64,000 nt of DNA from an uncultured bacterium (GCA_949298985.1 CASFYV010000021.1:434001-498000); one strand, 5' to 3'. Shown: positions 51,292-60,644, counted from the first letter of the stretch. Numbers and translations: made by a program. Notes: generated by a model from the letters alone, not told the origin.

Positions 51292-51507
51292 ATGGGAAAA
51301 GCTAAAAAAAGAAGCCTTAAACAAGGAATTCACAATAAATTCCAATACATGACAAGAGAATCTGCTCTTGAATCTGTTATAAAAAATATCGGACACAAAA
51401 ACGAAGTTATTGATACAATTACTTTATTTGGTTTTACTGCAGAAGAAATGCTTGAAGCAGGAGCTGAATATGAAGATGTTATGGCTTTTGGAGGATTAGT
51501 AAGCTAA
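51292..51507 (+). CDS. small protein of unknown function linked to nanE-ROK
   Basis: 71 residues, not recognised. It begins MGKAKKRSLKQGIHNKFQYM, is basic in its first third and acidic in the last (EEMLEAGAEYEDVMAFGG), with a likely helix-turn-helix-sized helical hairpin in SALESVIKNIGHKNEVIDTI. Its ATG follows the kinase stop with no gap, and TAAATG is shared in part, so it is translated with the kinase. The residue pattern TLFGFTAEEMLEAG recalls small regulators of sugar enzymes, but no name can be supported. Confidence 0.65.
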   Translation: MGKAKKRSLKQGIHNKFQYMTRESALESVIKNIGHKNEVIDTITLFGFTAEEMLEAGAEYEDVMAFGGLVS

Positions 51508-51528
51508 ACATTTTATTAAAATAAGCTA

Positions 51529-51539
51529 TATGTTATAAT
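51529..51539 (+). promoter_or_regulatory. extended -10 of the leaderless ubiA-type gene
   Basis: TATGTTATAAT, 6 nt before the ATG at 51546; no ribosome site. Confidence 0.65.
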
Positions 51540-51545
51540 AACTTT

Positions 51546-52514
51546 ATGTTAAATAAAGTAAGCTCAATTTTAATTTGTTCCAGAGTATTTTCTCTTCCAA
51601 TGACAATTATATCTTGGGGAGTTGTTTTTACTTATTCAGCGTTACATTCAGGAAATATCGGATATGGAATTCTAGCTCTTGTCGGAATTGGATTAGTACA
51701 TCTGGCTACAAACATTTTAGATGATTATTTTGATTATAAATCTTTAATTAAACAAGTTGGATTTGATAAAAAAGAATACTTAAGAAACTCGCAAAAAACA
51801 AAATGCAGATATTTAATTGCAGGTTTGATAAGTGAAAAAGAATTATTATTTTTAGTATTCCTTTATTTATTTATAGCAGGACTTATTGGACTTTTCTTTT
51901 ACTTAAAATGTGGTATTGGCGTTTTATATTTCGGTCTTATTGGCGGAATAATTTGCGTTTTATATTCTTTTATGTCAAAAATTAAACTTTCTGAATTTGC
52001 AGTTGCATTAACTTACGGACCTGCATTATTTGGTGGAGTTTTTTATGTTATGACGAAAACTTTTTCTGTCGATAGCTTAATATTATCAATTCCAACTATG
52101 TTTATGACAATAGTTCTTTTATACAGTCATACTGTTATGGATTTTGAGTTTGATTTAAATGAAGGTAAAAAAACTATTGCAAATTCATTTGATTCTCAGC
52201 TTTCTAGCCTTATAATTTTGAAAATATTACTTATATTAGCTTATATTTCACCTGTTTTATTATGCATATTTGATATTTTAGATTGGCAAGTATTTTTATC
52301 ATATCTAACAATTCCTTTAGCGATGGATTTATATAAATCAATGATAGATTTTTCTACAGATTCAAGTTCAATTCCAGAAAAAAAATGGTATCATTTCCCT
52401 ATGGAGAATATGATAAACTCTCCTAGTTTTATGATTAGAATTTATCAATCAAGAAACTTAATGATTTATTTTTCAATAGCATTAATTATTGCAATAATTC
52501 TTTCGCTTAACTAA
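51546..52514 (+). CDS. UbiA-family prenyltransferase (MenA-like)
   Basis: 322-residue integral membrane protein with eight to nine hydrophobic segments. The first aspartate-rich motif is ATNILDDYFDYKS (54-66; N56, D59, D60, D63), and the second is HTVMDFEFDLNEGKKTIA (about 194-211). The family moves polyprenyl chains onto aromatic acceptors; the N-x-x-D-D spacing resembles 1,4-dihydroxy-2-naphthoate prenyltransferase. Without neighbouring menaquinone genes the acceptor is uncertain. The mRNA looks leaderless. Confidence 0.85.
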   Translation: MLNKVSSILICSRVFSLPMTIISWGVVFTYSALHSGNIGYGILALVGIGLVHLATNILDDYFDYKSLIKQVGFDKKEYLRNSQKTKCRYLIAGLISEKELLFLVFLYLFIAGLIGLFFYLKCGIGVLYFGLIGGIICVLYSFMSKIKLSEFAVALTYGPALFGGVFYVMTKTFSVDSLILSIPTMFMTIVLLYSHTVMDFEFDLNEGKKTIANSFDSQLSSLIILKILLILAYISPVLLCIFDILDWQVFLSYLTIPLAMDLYKSMIDFSTDSSSIPEKKWYHFPMENMINSPSFMIRIYQSRNLMIYFSIALIIAIILSLN

Positions 52515-52596
52515 ACTTATCAAGATTATATAAAGACTCCAAAAATCCGTGCTAAACTATAATTATAGAGAGGAAGTATAATAAAGGAGGATTAAT

Positions 52597-53715
52597 ATGA
52601 TACCTATTTTGGATTCAAAAAGACAATATGCAAAAATTGGTGCAGAAGTAGAAAAAGCAGTATGTGAAGTTTTACGTTCTGGTTCATATATTTTAGGACC
52701 AAACTGCAAAGCTTTAGAAGTAGAACTTGCAAAATATATCGGATGTAACTATACAGTTACTTTAAACTCAGGAACAGATGCTCTACATTTAGCATTAAGA
52801 GCTTTAGATATAGGAGCAGGTGACGAAGTTATTACAACAGCTTTCACATTTGTAGCTACTACAGAAGCAATTGGAATTGTTGGAGCTACTCCAGTGTTTG
52901 CAGATATTGATGCTGATACATTTAATATTGATCCTAAAAAAATAGAAGAAAAAATTACACCAAAAACAAAGGCAATTATTCCTGTTCACTTATATGGTCA
53001 ACCTTGTGATATGGATGCAATTATGGATATCGCTAAACGTCATAATTTATACGTAATTGAAGACTGCTGTCAAGCAATTGGCGCTAAATATAAAGGACAA
53101 ATGGTTGGTACATTTGGTGATATCGGATGTTACAGTTTCTATCCAACTAAAAACTTAGGTGGAATGGGTGATGGCGGTTTAATCACAGTAAACAGTGAAA
53201 ACTTGAAAAATAGAATTATTGCTTTAAGAAACCACGGTGGCGCTGTAAGATACTACCACGATGAAATTGGGGTAAACTCTCGTCTTGATGAAATTCAAGC
53301 AGCTATTTTAAGAGTAAAATTAAATTATATTGATGAATGGAACTCTTTAAGAAGAGAACACGCTAAAACTTACAATGAATTGTTTGCAGGATGTGAAGAT
53401 ATAATAACTCCTCACGAATTAGATAATACTTATTGTGTTTACCACCAATACACAGTAAAAATTCCTAATCGTGATAATATCCATAAAATGCTTCAAGAAG
53501 CAGGAATCGGTGCTATGTTATACTATCCAGTACCTCTTCATTTACAAAAAGTTCATGCTCATCTTGGATGGACTAAGGGAATGCTTCCTAACACTGAAAA
53601 AGATACTGAATGTGTTATTTCACTTCCTATGTTCCCAGAACTTACTCTTGAAGAACAAAAAACTGTTGCTTCTACTTTGATTAACTGTATTGAAAAATCA
53701 AAAGCATTAGCATAA
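52597..53715 (+). CDS. DegT/DnrJ/EryC1/StrS aminotransferase
   Basis: 372-residue PLP enzyme of the sugar aminotransferase family. NSGTDALHLALRALDIG (58-74), the IIPVHLYGQPCDMDAI block, EDCCQAIGAKYKG (with Cys for the usual Ala at 158) and the PLP lysine K185 in YPTKNLGGMGDGG are present; the C-terminal SRLDEIQAAILRVKLNYIDEW follows. These enzymes transaminate keto sugars for capsule, LPS or antibiotic sugars. AAAGGAGG precedes the ATG. No other sugar-nucleotide gene adjoins it, so the product sugar is unknown. A clean terminator follows. Confidence 0.92.
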   Translation: MIPILDSKRQYAKIGAEVEKAVCEVLRSGSYILGPNCKALEVELAKYIGCNYTVTLNSGTDALHLALRALDIGAGDEVITTAFTFVATTEAIGIVGATPVFADIDADTFNIDPKKIEEKITPKTKAIIPVHLYGQPCDMDAIMDIAKRHNLYVIEDCCQAIGAKYKGQMVGTFGDIGCYSFYPTKNLGGMGDGGLITVNSENLKNRIIALRNHGGAVRYYHDEIGVNSRLDEIQAAILRVKLNYIDEWNSLRREHAKTYNELFAGCEDIITPHELDNTYCVYHQYTVKIPNRDNIHKMLQEAGIGAMLYYPVPLHLQKVHAHLGWTKGMLPNTEKDTECVISLPMFPELTLEEQKTVASTLINCIEKSKALA

Positions 53716-53732
53716 AATTGACGTTATATTTT

Positions 53733-53767
53733 AAAGAAGTCGAAGTTTCTACTTCGGCTTCTTTTTT
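53733..53767 (+). terminator. intrinsic terminator after the DegT gene
   Basis: Stem AAAGAAGTCGAAGT (53733-53746) with ACTTCGGCTTCTTT (53751-53764) including one G-U pair, short loop, then TTTTT. Confidence 0.85.
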
Positions 53768-53842
53768 AATACGGATTTACAAAACGTTACAATTAGTGTA
53801 TATTTAATATAAGAATAAAATTTTGAAATAAGAGGATTTTTT

Positions 53843-54715
53843 ATGAGCAATATTGTTATTTATTCAACAAAACCAATGCCTGACTTACAAGCTAAACTTA
53901 TGGACATTGATGAAGTTGATGTTAGAGTAGTTGCAATCGACCAAATTAAAGACTATGCAGTAATCAACCCATCTTTAATGATTATTGAAAATATAGATTT
54001 AGCAAAAGATGCACTTATGACAAATAAATTCCCTTGTCCTATTTTATTTTTAGGAGAAACAAGAAGAAATGCAACTGTAAGAGCAGAAAGCTATGATTTT
54101 ATAAGGGATTTCAATAATACTGATGAATTAATTATTCGTGTTAAAGCTTTATTAAAAACAAAAGAATTAAAAGATAAAGTAGAAAGAGTTTCTGCAACAG
54201 ATGATTTAACAGGATTACATAATAGAAAATATCTTCAAGAACGTTTGGAAGAAGAAATTTCTCGTTCAAAAAGATATGGAACTAAGTTATCTTGTATTCT
54301 TTTTGATATTGATTTCTTCAAAGTTGTAAATGATATGTACGGTTATGAATGGGGCGATATTTTACTTAAAAATATTGCTAATAAATTATCTGCAATGGCA
54401 AGAAAAGAAGATGTTGTAACAAGATATGGTGATGAAGAATTTCTACTTGTATTACCTAATACTTCAGAAGATAATGCTTTCTTATTTGGAGAAAGATTTA
54501 GAAGAGAAGTTGAAAAAATGGAATTTATTCCTGCGGGTGAAGAAGAAGCTCACAAGGTAACTATTTCAGGTGGGATTTCTACTTATCCTTGTATGGTAGA
54601 TGTTGAAGAAGATGCAAATACTGTAATCAGATATGCAGAACACGCTTTATATAACGCAAAACACAGAGGAAAGAATAAAATCATTCAATTCTCTCAAATG
54701 AATTTGGAAATGTAA
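53843..54715 (+). CDS. GGDEF-domain protein with altered GDEEF motif
   Basis: 290 residues. An N-terminal part (1-105) has the alpha/beta pattern of a receiver-like domain (VDVRVVAIDQIKDYAVI, LMIIENIDLA, PCPILFLG) without a clear phosphate-accepting Asp trio. The GGDEF domain (about 115-285) keeps ATDDLTGLHNRKYL, LFDIDFFKVVNDMYG and an I-site RKED (187-190), but the active loop reads RYGDEEF (194-200) in place of RYGGDEF. The second Gly is lost, so c-di-GMP synthesis is uncertain; it may be active, a hybrid or a sensor. AAGAGGA precedes the ATG. It is monocistronic, between terminators. Confidence 0.9.
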   Translation: MSNIVIYSTKPMPDLQAKLMDIDEVDVRVVAIDQIKDYAVINPSLMIIENIDLAKDALMTNKFPCPILFLGETRRNATVRAESYDFIRDFNNTDELIIRVKALLKTKELKDKVERVSATDDLTGLHNRKYLQERLEEEISRSKRYGTKLSCILFDIDFFKVVNDMYGYEWGDILLKNIANKLSAMARKEDVVTRYGDEEFLLVLPNTSEDNAFLFGERFRREVEKMEFIPAGEEEAHKVTISGGISTYPCMVDVEEDANTVIRYAEHALYNAKHRGKNKIIQFSQMNLEM

Positions 54716-54734
54716 GTTATACAAAAATAAAATT

Positions 54735-54769
54735 AAAAAAGAGTTGAGACATTTTCTCAACTCTTTTTT
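54735..54769 (+). terminator. intrinsic terminator after the GGDEF gene
   Basis: AAAAAAGAGTTGAGA (54735-54749) and TCTCAACTCTTTTTT (54755-54769) form a 15-bp stem with a five-nt loop; the T-run is part of the lower stem. Confidence 0.88.
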
Positions 54770-54776
54770 CTTGTTT

Positions 54777-54912
54777 TAAATAAATAGTAAACAAGTAGTA
54801 TGCGGTAAATCAAAGATTTACCGCATACTACAAACTCAAGGGGAAGGGAATGTTAAATTAAAGAGTTGAAAATAAATTTATAAATTTCTATTCACTCCTC
54901 ACTCTTCACTAA
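54777..54912. repeat. mosaic repeat with perfect 17-bp hairpin
   Basis: GTAGTATGCGGTAAATC (54795-54811) and its exact complement (54815-54831) enclose a 3-nt loop. CTCAAGGGGAAGGG, the AGAGTTGAAAATAAATTT linker and TTCACTC/TTCACTA heptamers (about 54888-54910) follow. The hairpin is not followed by a T-run in either direction, so it is more like a mobile or structural module than a terminator. Confidence 0.7.
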
Positions 54913-54914
54913 AA

Positions 54915-55514
54915 TTAATATGTCGTACGCTTTAGAATTATTTTTGATTTTTCGTTATACAAATTATGCTTGTACCAAACTCCTTCAAATTCCCCATCCG
55001 GAGTAAATAAATACTGGCAATCTTTTGATACAAAATATATTGCACTAACAGGAGTTCCTGAAATTCTATATTGGATAGAATAATAAGGATAATCAGGATA
55101 TTCGCCATAGATAAAATCAACATATTTTAAGTTTCCTAAAGCGTCGTAATAATAAGCTTTTGAAACATCTTTTTTATCTTGAAGGGCATACATATAAATG
55201 TTTTTCATTCTTTTATAATAAAAAGCCGAAATATTATAATCTCCGTATTCTTTATATCCCGCAGATGCTGCAAGATAATGCTCGATTCTGTCTTTATCTT
55301 TTAATTTATCTTTAAATTGAGATTTAAAATTTTCTTGTTTTACAACAGGATTTTCAAATATTATATCTTTAACTTCGTTAATTATGGCTTCTTTTTCAAC
55401 AATGGATTTATCTATCCAATCATATTTTATATCTGCAATATAAATGTCATTATAATTAGCTGAAACAAAAGGACAAATTAGTAAAAATAAAATCGTAGAT
55501 AAAATTTTTTTCAT
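54915..55514 (-). CDS. secreted protein of unknown function (199 aa)
   Basis: Starts MKKILSTILFLLICPFVSAN, a signal peptide ending near SA-NYND. The mature part has a charged helical first half (KEAIINEVKDIIFENPVVKQE, KDKLKDKDRIEHYLAASAGY) and a C-terminal tyrosine-rich part with MORN/YwqK-like features (ALGNLKYVDFIYGEYPDYPYYSIQYR, LFTPDGEFEGVWYKHNLYN). The last portion resembles that of the protein at 48650. No known function. ATG is preceded by AGATTCAAGATG-type sequence without a strong ribosome site. Confidence 0.7.
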   Translation of the reverse strand: MKKILSTILFLLICPFVSANYNDIYIADIKYDWIDKSIVEKEAIINEVKDIIFENPVVKQENFKSQFKDKLKDKDRIEHYLAASAGYKEYGDYNISAFYYKRMKNIYMYALQDKKDVSKAYYYDALGNLKYVDFIYGEYPDYPYYSIQYRISGTPVSAIYFVSKDCQYLFTPDGEFEGVWYKHNLYNEKSKIILKRTTY

Positions 55515-55567
55515 CTTGAATCTCCATAATTTTATAATAAGTATACCACATTCTTTGAGTTTTATAG

Positions 55568-55573
55568 TATAAT
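55568..55573 (+). promoter_or_regulatory. -10 of the leaderless DUF374 gene
   Basis: TATAGTATAAT ends 7 nt before the ATG at 55581, with no Shine-Dalgarno. Confidence 0.6.
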
Positions 55574-55580
55574 TAAAGCT

Positions 55581-56264
55581 ATGGTAAGAATTTTAGATGG
55601 AAAAAATATCGATAAAGTTTCACATCTTGTTTTCAGAGTATTAAAATTTCAAGAGCTTTTTACAAGAATATTAGAAGTAAATAATCCTGATAAAATGCCT
55701 TGTATATATGCAATGTGGCATGCACATCAGTTTTGTATTCATGGAATACGTCATCGTTCAAAATTACACGTTCTTGTAAGTCGTTCTCGAGATGGAGAAA
55801 TTATTGCTGATGTTGTAGAGCGTTGGGGATTCAAAACCGTTAGAGGTTCTAAGGGTAAAAAAGGTGCAGTAGAAGCTACTATGCAGATGATTTCCATATT
55901 AAAAAATGGTGAAAATTGTGCAATGATGGTTGATGGACCTAAAGGACCTGCAAGAGTTGTTAAAGACGGTGTAATAAAAATTGCAAAAATGGCAGGAGTT
56001 CCTATTGTTCCTGTATATTGGTATTCTAAAAATCCTACGTTTGCAAAGTTTCCATCTTGGGATGAAATGAGATGTCCTATTTTTGGTACAAATTTGATAA
56101 ATCTTTATGGAGAGCCTATTTATGTTCCTCAAGATGGAGATGAGACCGCAGAAGAAAATGCAAGATTAGAATTACAAAAAAGTTTAGAAAACCTCGAAAA
56201 AGAGGCTCCTAAAGCGTTTGATGAGGTATACAAATTCGGGATATGGAAAAGAAAACAAAATTAA
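55581..56264 (+). CDS. DUF374 lysophospholipid acyltransferase-like protein
   Basis: 227 residues of the LPLAT-like DUF374 family. The catalytic block is MWHAHQFCIHG (His about 46, with the usual D replaced by a Q/F context), LVSRSRDGEIIADVVERWGFKTVRGS is the second family block and MMVDGPKGPARVVKDGVIKIAK the third. Members are thought to acylate lipid A-like or other lysolipids. It heads a four-gene, overlapping run (nitrilase, DacB, Xer). With the two PlsC proteins it makes three glycerolipid-type acyltransferases in the window. Mature membrane anchoring is not obvious. Confidence 0.88.
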   Translation: MVRILDGKNIDKVSHLVFRVLKFQELFTRILEVNNPDKMPCIYAMWHAHQFCIHGIRHRSKLHVLVSRSRDGEIIADVVERWGFKTVRGSKGKKGAVEATMQMISILKNGENCAMMVDGPKGPARVVKDGVIKIAKMAGVPIVPVYWYSKNPTFAKFPSWDEMRCPIFGTNLINLYGEPIYVPQDGDETAEENARLELQKSLENLEKEAPKAFDEVYKFGIWKRKQN

Positions 56265-57067
56265 AACTCCTTGCTGTTCAAATGGAATCTGCTATTGGAG
56301 ATTTAAAACTTAACATTGAAAGCGTTAAAAATTTGTTAGTGGCAAATTTAAATAAATATGAACCTTTGGATTTTGTTTTTTTGCCTGAAGTTTGGACTAC
56401 TGGTTGGTATTGTCCGAAGTTTCATCAGAATGCTGAAGATATAAATAATTCCGATTCTGTTAAGATGCTTCAAGAAATCGCTAAAGAATATAATGTTAAT
56501 ATTATTGGCGGAAGCTTTATTCAAAAAAAAGGAGATAAGTATTTTAATACTTGTCCTGTGATTAATAGAGACGGAAAATTAATTTGTACTTATGATAAAA
56601 ATCATTTATTTTCATATTATGGAGATAATGAAGGCGAATATATCGAAAAAGGAACTAACCCTGTAATTGCAGAAATAGAAGGTGTTAGAATAGGGATTTC
56701 AATATGTTATGATATTCGATTCCCTGAAATTTATCGTGCATATAGAAAAGCAGGTGCTGATATTTTAGTCGACATGGCAGCTTGGCCTAAGAGTAGAAAA
56801 ATTCATTGGGATAGTCTTACAACTGCAAGAGCTGTAGAGAATCAGTCTTATTTTGTAGCTTTAACTCAAACTGGTTTACTTAATGATGGTTCTGAAAATC
56901 TTGGACATTCTATGATTATTGATTATGAAGGTAAAATTTTAGATGAAATAAATGAATTAGAAGGTGGAATTTATGCTGAAATTGATTTAGAAAAAATGTA
57001 TGATTTCAGAGATAAATGTACTGTTTTAAAAGATATTAAAGACTCTTATGAGGTTATTATTAAATGA
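56243..57067 (+). CDS. carbon-nitrogen hydrolase (nitrilase superfamily)
   Basis: 274-residue amidase of the Nit/omega-amidase type. The catalytic triad is E49 (FLPEVWTTG), K119 (TYDKNHLFSYYG) and C155 (ISICYDIRFPE). Substrates in this branch include omega-amides such as alpha-ketoglutaramate and deaminated glutathione; the latter would suit the GCS2 enzyme at 30256, but sequence alone does not decide. It overlaps the DUF374 gene by 22 bases and the dacB gene by 4 (ATGA), so all are translated from one mRNA. Confidence 0.92.
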   Translation: MEKKTKLKLLAVQMESAIGDLKLNIESVKNLLVANLNKYEPLDFVFLPEVWTTGWYCPKFHQNAEDINNSDSVKMLQEIAKEYNVNIIGGSFIQKKGDKYFNTCPVINRDGKLICTYDKNHLFSYYGDNEGEYIEKGTNPVIAEIEGVRIGISICYDIRFPEIYRAYRKAGADILVDMAAWPKSRKIHWDSLTTARAVENQSYFVALTQTGLLNDGSENLGHSMIIDYEGKILDEINELEGGIYAEIDLEKMYDFRDKCTVLKDIKDSYEVIIK

Positions 57068-58398
57068 AAAAAATTTTAGTAGTTTTATTGTTAATCTTGT
57101 TTTCTTGTTTTAATCTAGCAGATGCAAAAAGTACAAAACGAGATTTTAATTCAATAATTAATGAATCAGGTGTTGAAAAGAATTCAATTTCAGTTTCAAT
57201 CAAAGATTTAAATACAGGCAAAGTTGTTTATCAATTAAATGAAAAAATTCTTATGCATCCGGCCTCTATTCAGAAAGTTTTAACTTTACCTCCTGCTGTT
57301 GAAGTTTTGGGTGAAGATTATGAATTTTCTACAGAAATTTATAAAAGAGATGATAATACTTTTTTATTCAAATTGGGAGCTGATCCTTATTTAACAACTT
57401 CTGATTTAAGCAAGTTGGCAAGTAAACTTACATTGGATACTAAAAAAGTTCTAATTGATGATAGTATTTTAGAAAAAAAAGATTGGGGTGAAGGATGGCA
57501 ATGGGATGATGATATGAATATCTTAATGCCAAGATTTAATTCTTATAATTTAGATAGAAATCTTATTAAACTTACAATTATGCCTACTAATAAAGGAGAA
57601 TTAGCTACAATTATTAATCCAAGCAAATATCCTTTAGTGTTTTTAAATAATGTAATTACTTCAGATAAAAATGATGTAAAAGTGACAAGAGATAATTCAA
57701 TATCAAATAATGCCCTAGCTTTAAACGGAACTGTTAATAAACCTGTTACTGTTTATGTTCCGACTAATAATTTAAAAAGATATTTTGATATTAGGTTAAT
57801 GAATACTTTAGCTGATAAAAAAATATATTTAAAACAAAATTTTATAGTAGATAAAAAAATATCAAGTGATGTAGAGTTAGAAAAAATTACTCATCCGATT
57901 TCTCAAGCGATAGATGATGTTTTGAAAAATAGTAATAATTTAGTCGCAGAAACAACTGTAAAATTAGCAGGTGGGAAAAAATACGAAGATAAAGGAACTG
58001 ATATAAACGGAATAAAAGTTTTTAATTCGTATTGTGAAAAAATAGGATTAGATAATTCCAGATTGAAAATAGTTGACGGAAGTGGAGTTTCTAAAAATAA
58101 TCTTATTACAACAGATTTTATGACAGAGTTTTTAATAAAAAATAAGGATAATTCAACTTTAGCAAAACTTCCAAGCCCTGGAGAAGGAACTTTAACACAT
58201 AGAATGCTTCCGATAAAAGATAATTTGAAAGCAAAAACAGGAACTCTAGCAGATATAAGTTCTATTGCAGGATTTTTGACAACAAAGAATAATAATAAAT
58301 ATGCATTTTGCATAATAATAAATGATCCATCTTCAACTTCATCAGATATGAAATCTTTGGAAGACTACTTAATTCGTGAACTTTATTTAAAATTATAG
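57064..58398 (+). CDS. dacB: D-alanyl-D-alanine carboxypeptidase/endopeptidase, PBP4 type
   Basis: 444 residues, class C low-molecular-weight PBP. Signal peptide MKKILVVLLLILFSCFNLAD, then SxxK at S68-K71 (HPASIQKVL), the middle insert, SNN in LKNSNNLVAET as the SxN motif and KTG in LKAKTGTLADISSIAGF. It trims peptidoglycan peptides in the periplasm. It overlaps the nitrilase stop by four bases and is followed by the xer gene after 7 bases. Peptidoglycan editing fits the diderm envelope genes elsewhere in the window. Confidence 0.95.
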   Translation: MKKILVVLLLILFSCFNLADAKSTKRDFNSIINESGVEKNSISVSIKDLNTGKVVYQLNEKILMHPASIQKVLTLPPAVEVLGEDYEFSTEIYKRDDNTFLFKLGADPYLTTSDLSKLASKLTLDTKKVLIDDSILEKKDWGEGWQWDDDMNILMPRFNSYNLDRNLIKLTIMPTNKGELATIINPSKYPLVFLNNVITSDKNDVKVTRDNSISNNALALNGTVNKPVTVYVPTNNLKRYFDIRLMNTLADKKIYLKQNFIVDKKISSDVELEKITHPISQAIDDVLKNSNNLVAETTVKLAGGKKYEDKGTDINGIKVFNSYCEKIGLDNSRLKIVDGSGVSKNNLITTDFMTEFLIKNKDNSTLAKLPSPGEGTLTHRMLPIKDNLKAKTGTLADISSIAGFLTTKNNNKYAFCIIINDPSSTSSDMKSLEDYLIRELYLKL

Positions 58399-58405
58399 GT
58401 AGAAA

Positions 58406-59254
58406 ATGTATCAAGTAATTGCTCAATATCTTGAATATCTTGAGCTTGAAAAAGGGCTTTCTCAAAACACAATAGATGCATATAGAAGAGATTTGTCTGA
58501 TTTTTCTTTTGGAGTAGATGATATTAAAAATATAGATAGAAATTTTATAGGAAGCTACGTAAGGAATTTAAGAGAAAAAAAATTAGCACCAACAAGTGTT
58601 ATAAGAAAAGTGGCAACTCTAAGAGGCTTTTTTAAATGGGCAACATCAGTTGGGATAATTGAAAAAAATCCTGCATCAACTTTAGAACAACCAAAAACAC
58701 CTCAAAGATTACCAAAAGTTGTTTCCTTAAAAGAAATTGAAGAAATGCTTCATAATAATCTTACTCCAATAGAACATGTGATTATGGAACTTTTATATAG
58801 CTGCGGTTTAAGGGTTTCAGAACTAGTTAATTTAAAAATTAATGATATAGATTTGAATTCAAAATATGTTCGTTGTTTTGGAAAAGGTTCAAAAGAAAGA
58901 ATTATTCCTATAGGTGAAACTGCAAAAAATATTATTAAAATATATTTGCCTTATCGAGAACTTGTTATAAAAAAATTTAATCTAGAAAGTAAAAGTTTAC
59001 TTATTTTAGAAAATGGAAGATTTATAACAAGACAAGATGTTTATAATTTTATCCATGCTCAAGGAAAGATTATTCATAAAAATATATCCCCACATACATT
59101 GCGTCATAGTTTTGCCACTCATCTTTTGGAAAACGGTGCTGACTTAAGAGTCGTACAAGAATTGTTAGGTCATAGTGATGTTTCAACTACACAGCTTTAT
59201 ACACATATAAGTAAAAAACGTCTTAAAGAAGTTTATTTTTCGATTAATAAATAA
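58406..59254 (+). CDS. XerC/XerD-type tyrosine recombinase
   Basis: 282 residues. The SAM-like N-terminal core-binding domain is at about 1-85. Catalytic residues are R136 (YSCGLRVSEL), the beta-turn lysine in FGKGSKERIIPIG, H230 and R233 (HTLRHSFATHLLENG), H256 (LLGHSDVSTTQ) and the tyrosine nucleophile Y265 (LYTH). This is the normal length and pattern of chromosome dimer resolution recombinases XerC/XerD; it lacks the extras of phage integrases. Only one Xer gene is in the window. It ends the DUF374-nitrilase-dacB run. Confidence 0.93.
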   Translation: MYQVIAQYLEYLELEKGLSQNTIDAYRRDLSDFSFGVDDIKNIDRNFIGSYVRNLREKKLAPTSVIRKVATLRGFFKWATSVGIIEKNPASTLEQPKTPQRLPKVVSLKEIEEMLHNNLTPIEHVIMELLYSCGLRVSELVNLKINDIDLNSKYVRCFGKGSKERIIPIGETAKNIIKIYLPYRELVIKKFNLESKSLLILENGRFITRQDVYNFIHAQGKIIHKNISPHTLRHSFATHLLENGADLRVVQELLGHSDVSTTQLYTHISKKRLKEVYFSINK

Positions 59255-59353
59255 CGAATAAAAATAAACTCATTACAAAAAAGAGAAAATAAGTTAAACA
59301 AGCTTAATAAACAATAATTAACAAATCTACAAGCTTTAATAAATTTTTATCTC

Positions 59354-59364
59354 TATGCTATAAT
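59354..59364 (+). promoter_or_regulatory. extended -10 before hom
   Basis: TATGCTATAAT, followed by AAAGGAGAAGT as ribosome site and the ATG at 59388. This mRNA has a 17-nt leader, unlike the leaderless group. Confidence 0.6.
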
Positions 59365-59387
59365 TGTTTCTATTAAAGGAGAAGTGT

Positions 59388-60644
59388 ATGGCAAAATTAA
59401 AAATCGGTTTAATCGGTCTTGGAACAGTAGGTACTGGTGTTTATAAAACATTACAAGACATCGATAATGTAGAAATTGTAAAAATTGCAGTAAAAAATAT
59501 TAACAAACCTCGTTCAGTAAATGTTCCAACAACGATTATGACTGATAATCCATATGAAGTCATAAACGATCCTTCTATAGATATTGTTGTAGAACTTATT
59601 GGCGGAGTAAATCCAACTTGGGATTATTTAGAAACTGCTATAAAAAACGGTAAACATATAGTTACTGCTAATAAAGAATTATTAGCTAAAAAAGGTGAAG
59701 AATTATTCAATTTAGCAGAAAAATACAATCGTGTCGTTTTATATGAAGCAGCAATCGCAGGTGGTATCCCAATTATTATGCCTGTAAAAACGATTCTTGC
59801 AGGAAATAAAATCAATAAAATTCAAGCAATATTAAACGGAACAACAAATTATATTTTAACAAATATGGATGTTAACGGTTCATCATATGATGAAGTATTA
59901 AAAAAAGCACAAGAACTTGGTTATGCAGAAACTGATCCAACAGGCGACGTTGAAGGATTTGATGCAGCTTATAAAATAACAACTCTTGCAACTATTGCAT
60001 TCAAAAAAAGAGTAAAATTGGAAAACGTATATAGAGAAGGTATAACAAAAATTCGCAGAGAAGATATGAAAAATGCGAATGAATTAGGATATAAAATAAA
60101 ATTAATAGCAAGCGCAACCATAGATGAAAACAATAATGCAGATGTAAGAGTTCATCCAATGTTAGTTTCTAAAAATAATATGCTTGCACATATTGATTAT
60201 GTAACTAACGCCGTAAAAATAAAGGGCCATCCGATTGGTGACATAGTTTTATCAGGTCCAGGAGCAGGAGAATTCCCGACTGCAAGTTCTGTTGTAGGAG
60301 ATATTTTAGCAATAGCTTCAGAATTTGAAAAAACTGATTATATGTTACCGATGATGAGATGTAATCATACTGAAGCTGCAAATCCTGTTAAGATAGATGA
60401 TACTTTTAATAAATACTATATTTCAATAACAGCTCCAAATGCGATAGGTATTATTGCAAAGATTGGAACAATCTGTGCTAATAAAAATATAAGCCTTTCA
60501 AGTATAATGCAAAAAGAAGTATCAGGTGATAATAATGCTGATATCATTGTTATTACAGAATCTTGTCAGGAAAAACTTATAAAAGAAGTTGTAGAAGAAT
60601 TAAAAGATTGCACAGTAAACAGTCTAATAAGAGTAGCGGAATAA
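59388..60644 (+). CDS. hom: homoserine dehydrogenase
   Basis: NAD(P)-dependent reduction of aspartate semialdehyde to homoserine. The 418-residue protein begins [20 protein letters not shown] with the Rossmann loop, then [53 protein letters not shown] and a C-terminal ACT domain ([20 protein letters not shown]). The start ATG follows AAAGGAG; an upstream TTG at 59364 overlaps the -10 box and is not used. ThrC follows 14 bases later, so threonine synthesis genes are clustered. Confidence 0.97.
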   Translation: MAKLKIGLIGLGTVGTGVYKTLQDIDNVEIVKIAVKNINKPRSVNVPTTIMTDNPYEVINDPSIDIVVELIGGVNPTWDYLETAIKNGKHIVTANKELLAKKGEELFNLAEKYNRVVLYEAAIAGGIPIIMPVKTILAGNKINKIQAILNGTTNYILTNMDVNGSSYDEVLKKAQELGYAETDPTGDVEGFDAAYKITTLATIAFKKRVKLENVYREGITKIRREDMKNANELGYKIKLIASATIDENNNADVRVHPMLVSKNNMLAHIDYVTNAVKIKGHPIGDIVLSGPGAGEFPTASSVVGDILAIASEFEKTDYMLPMMRCNHTEAANPVKIDDTFNKYYISITAPNAIGIIAKIGTICANKNISLSSIMQKEVSGDNNADIIVITESCQEKLIKEVVEELKDCTVNSLIRVAE

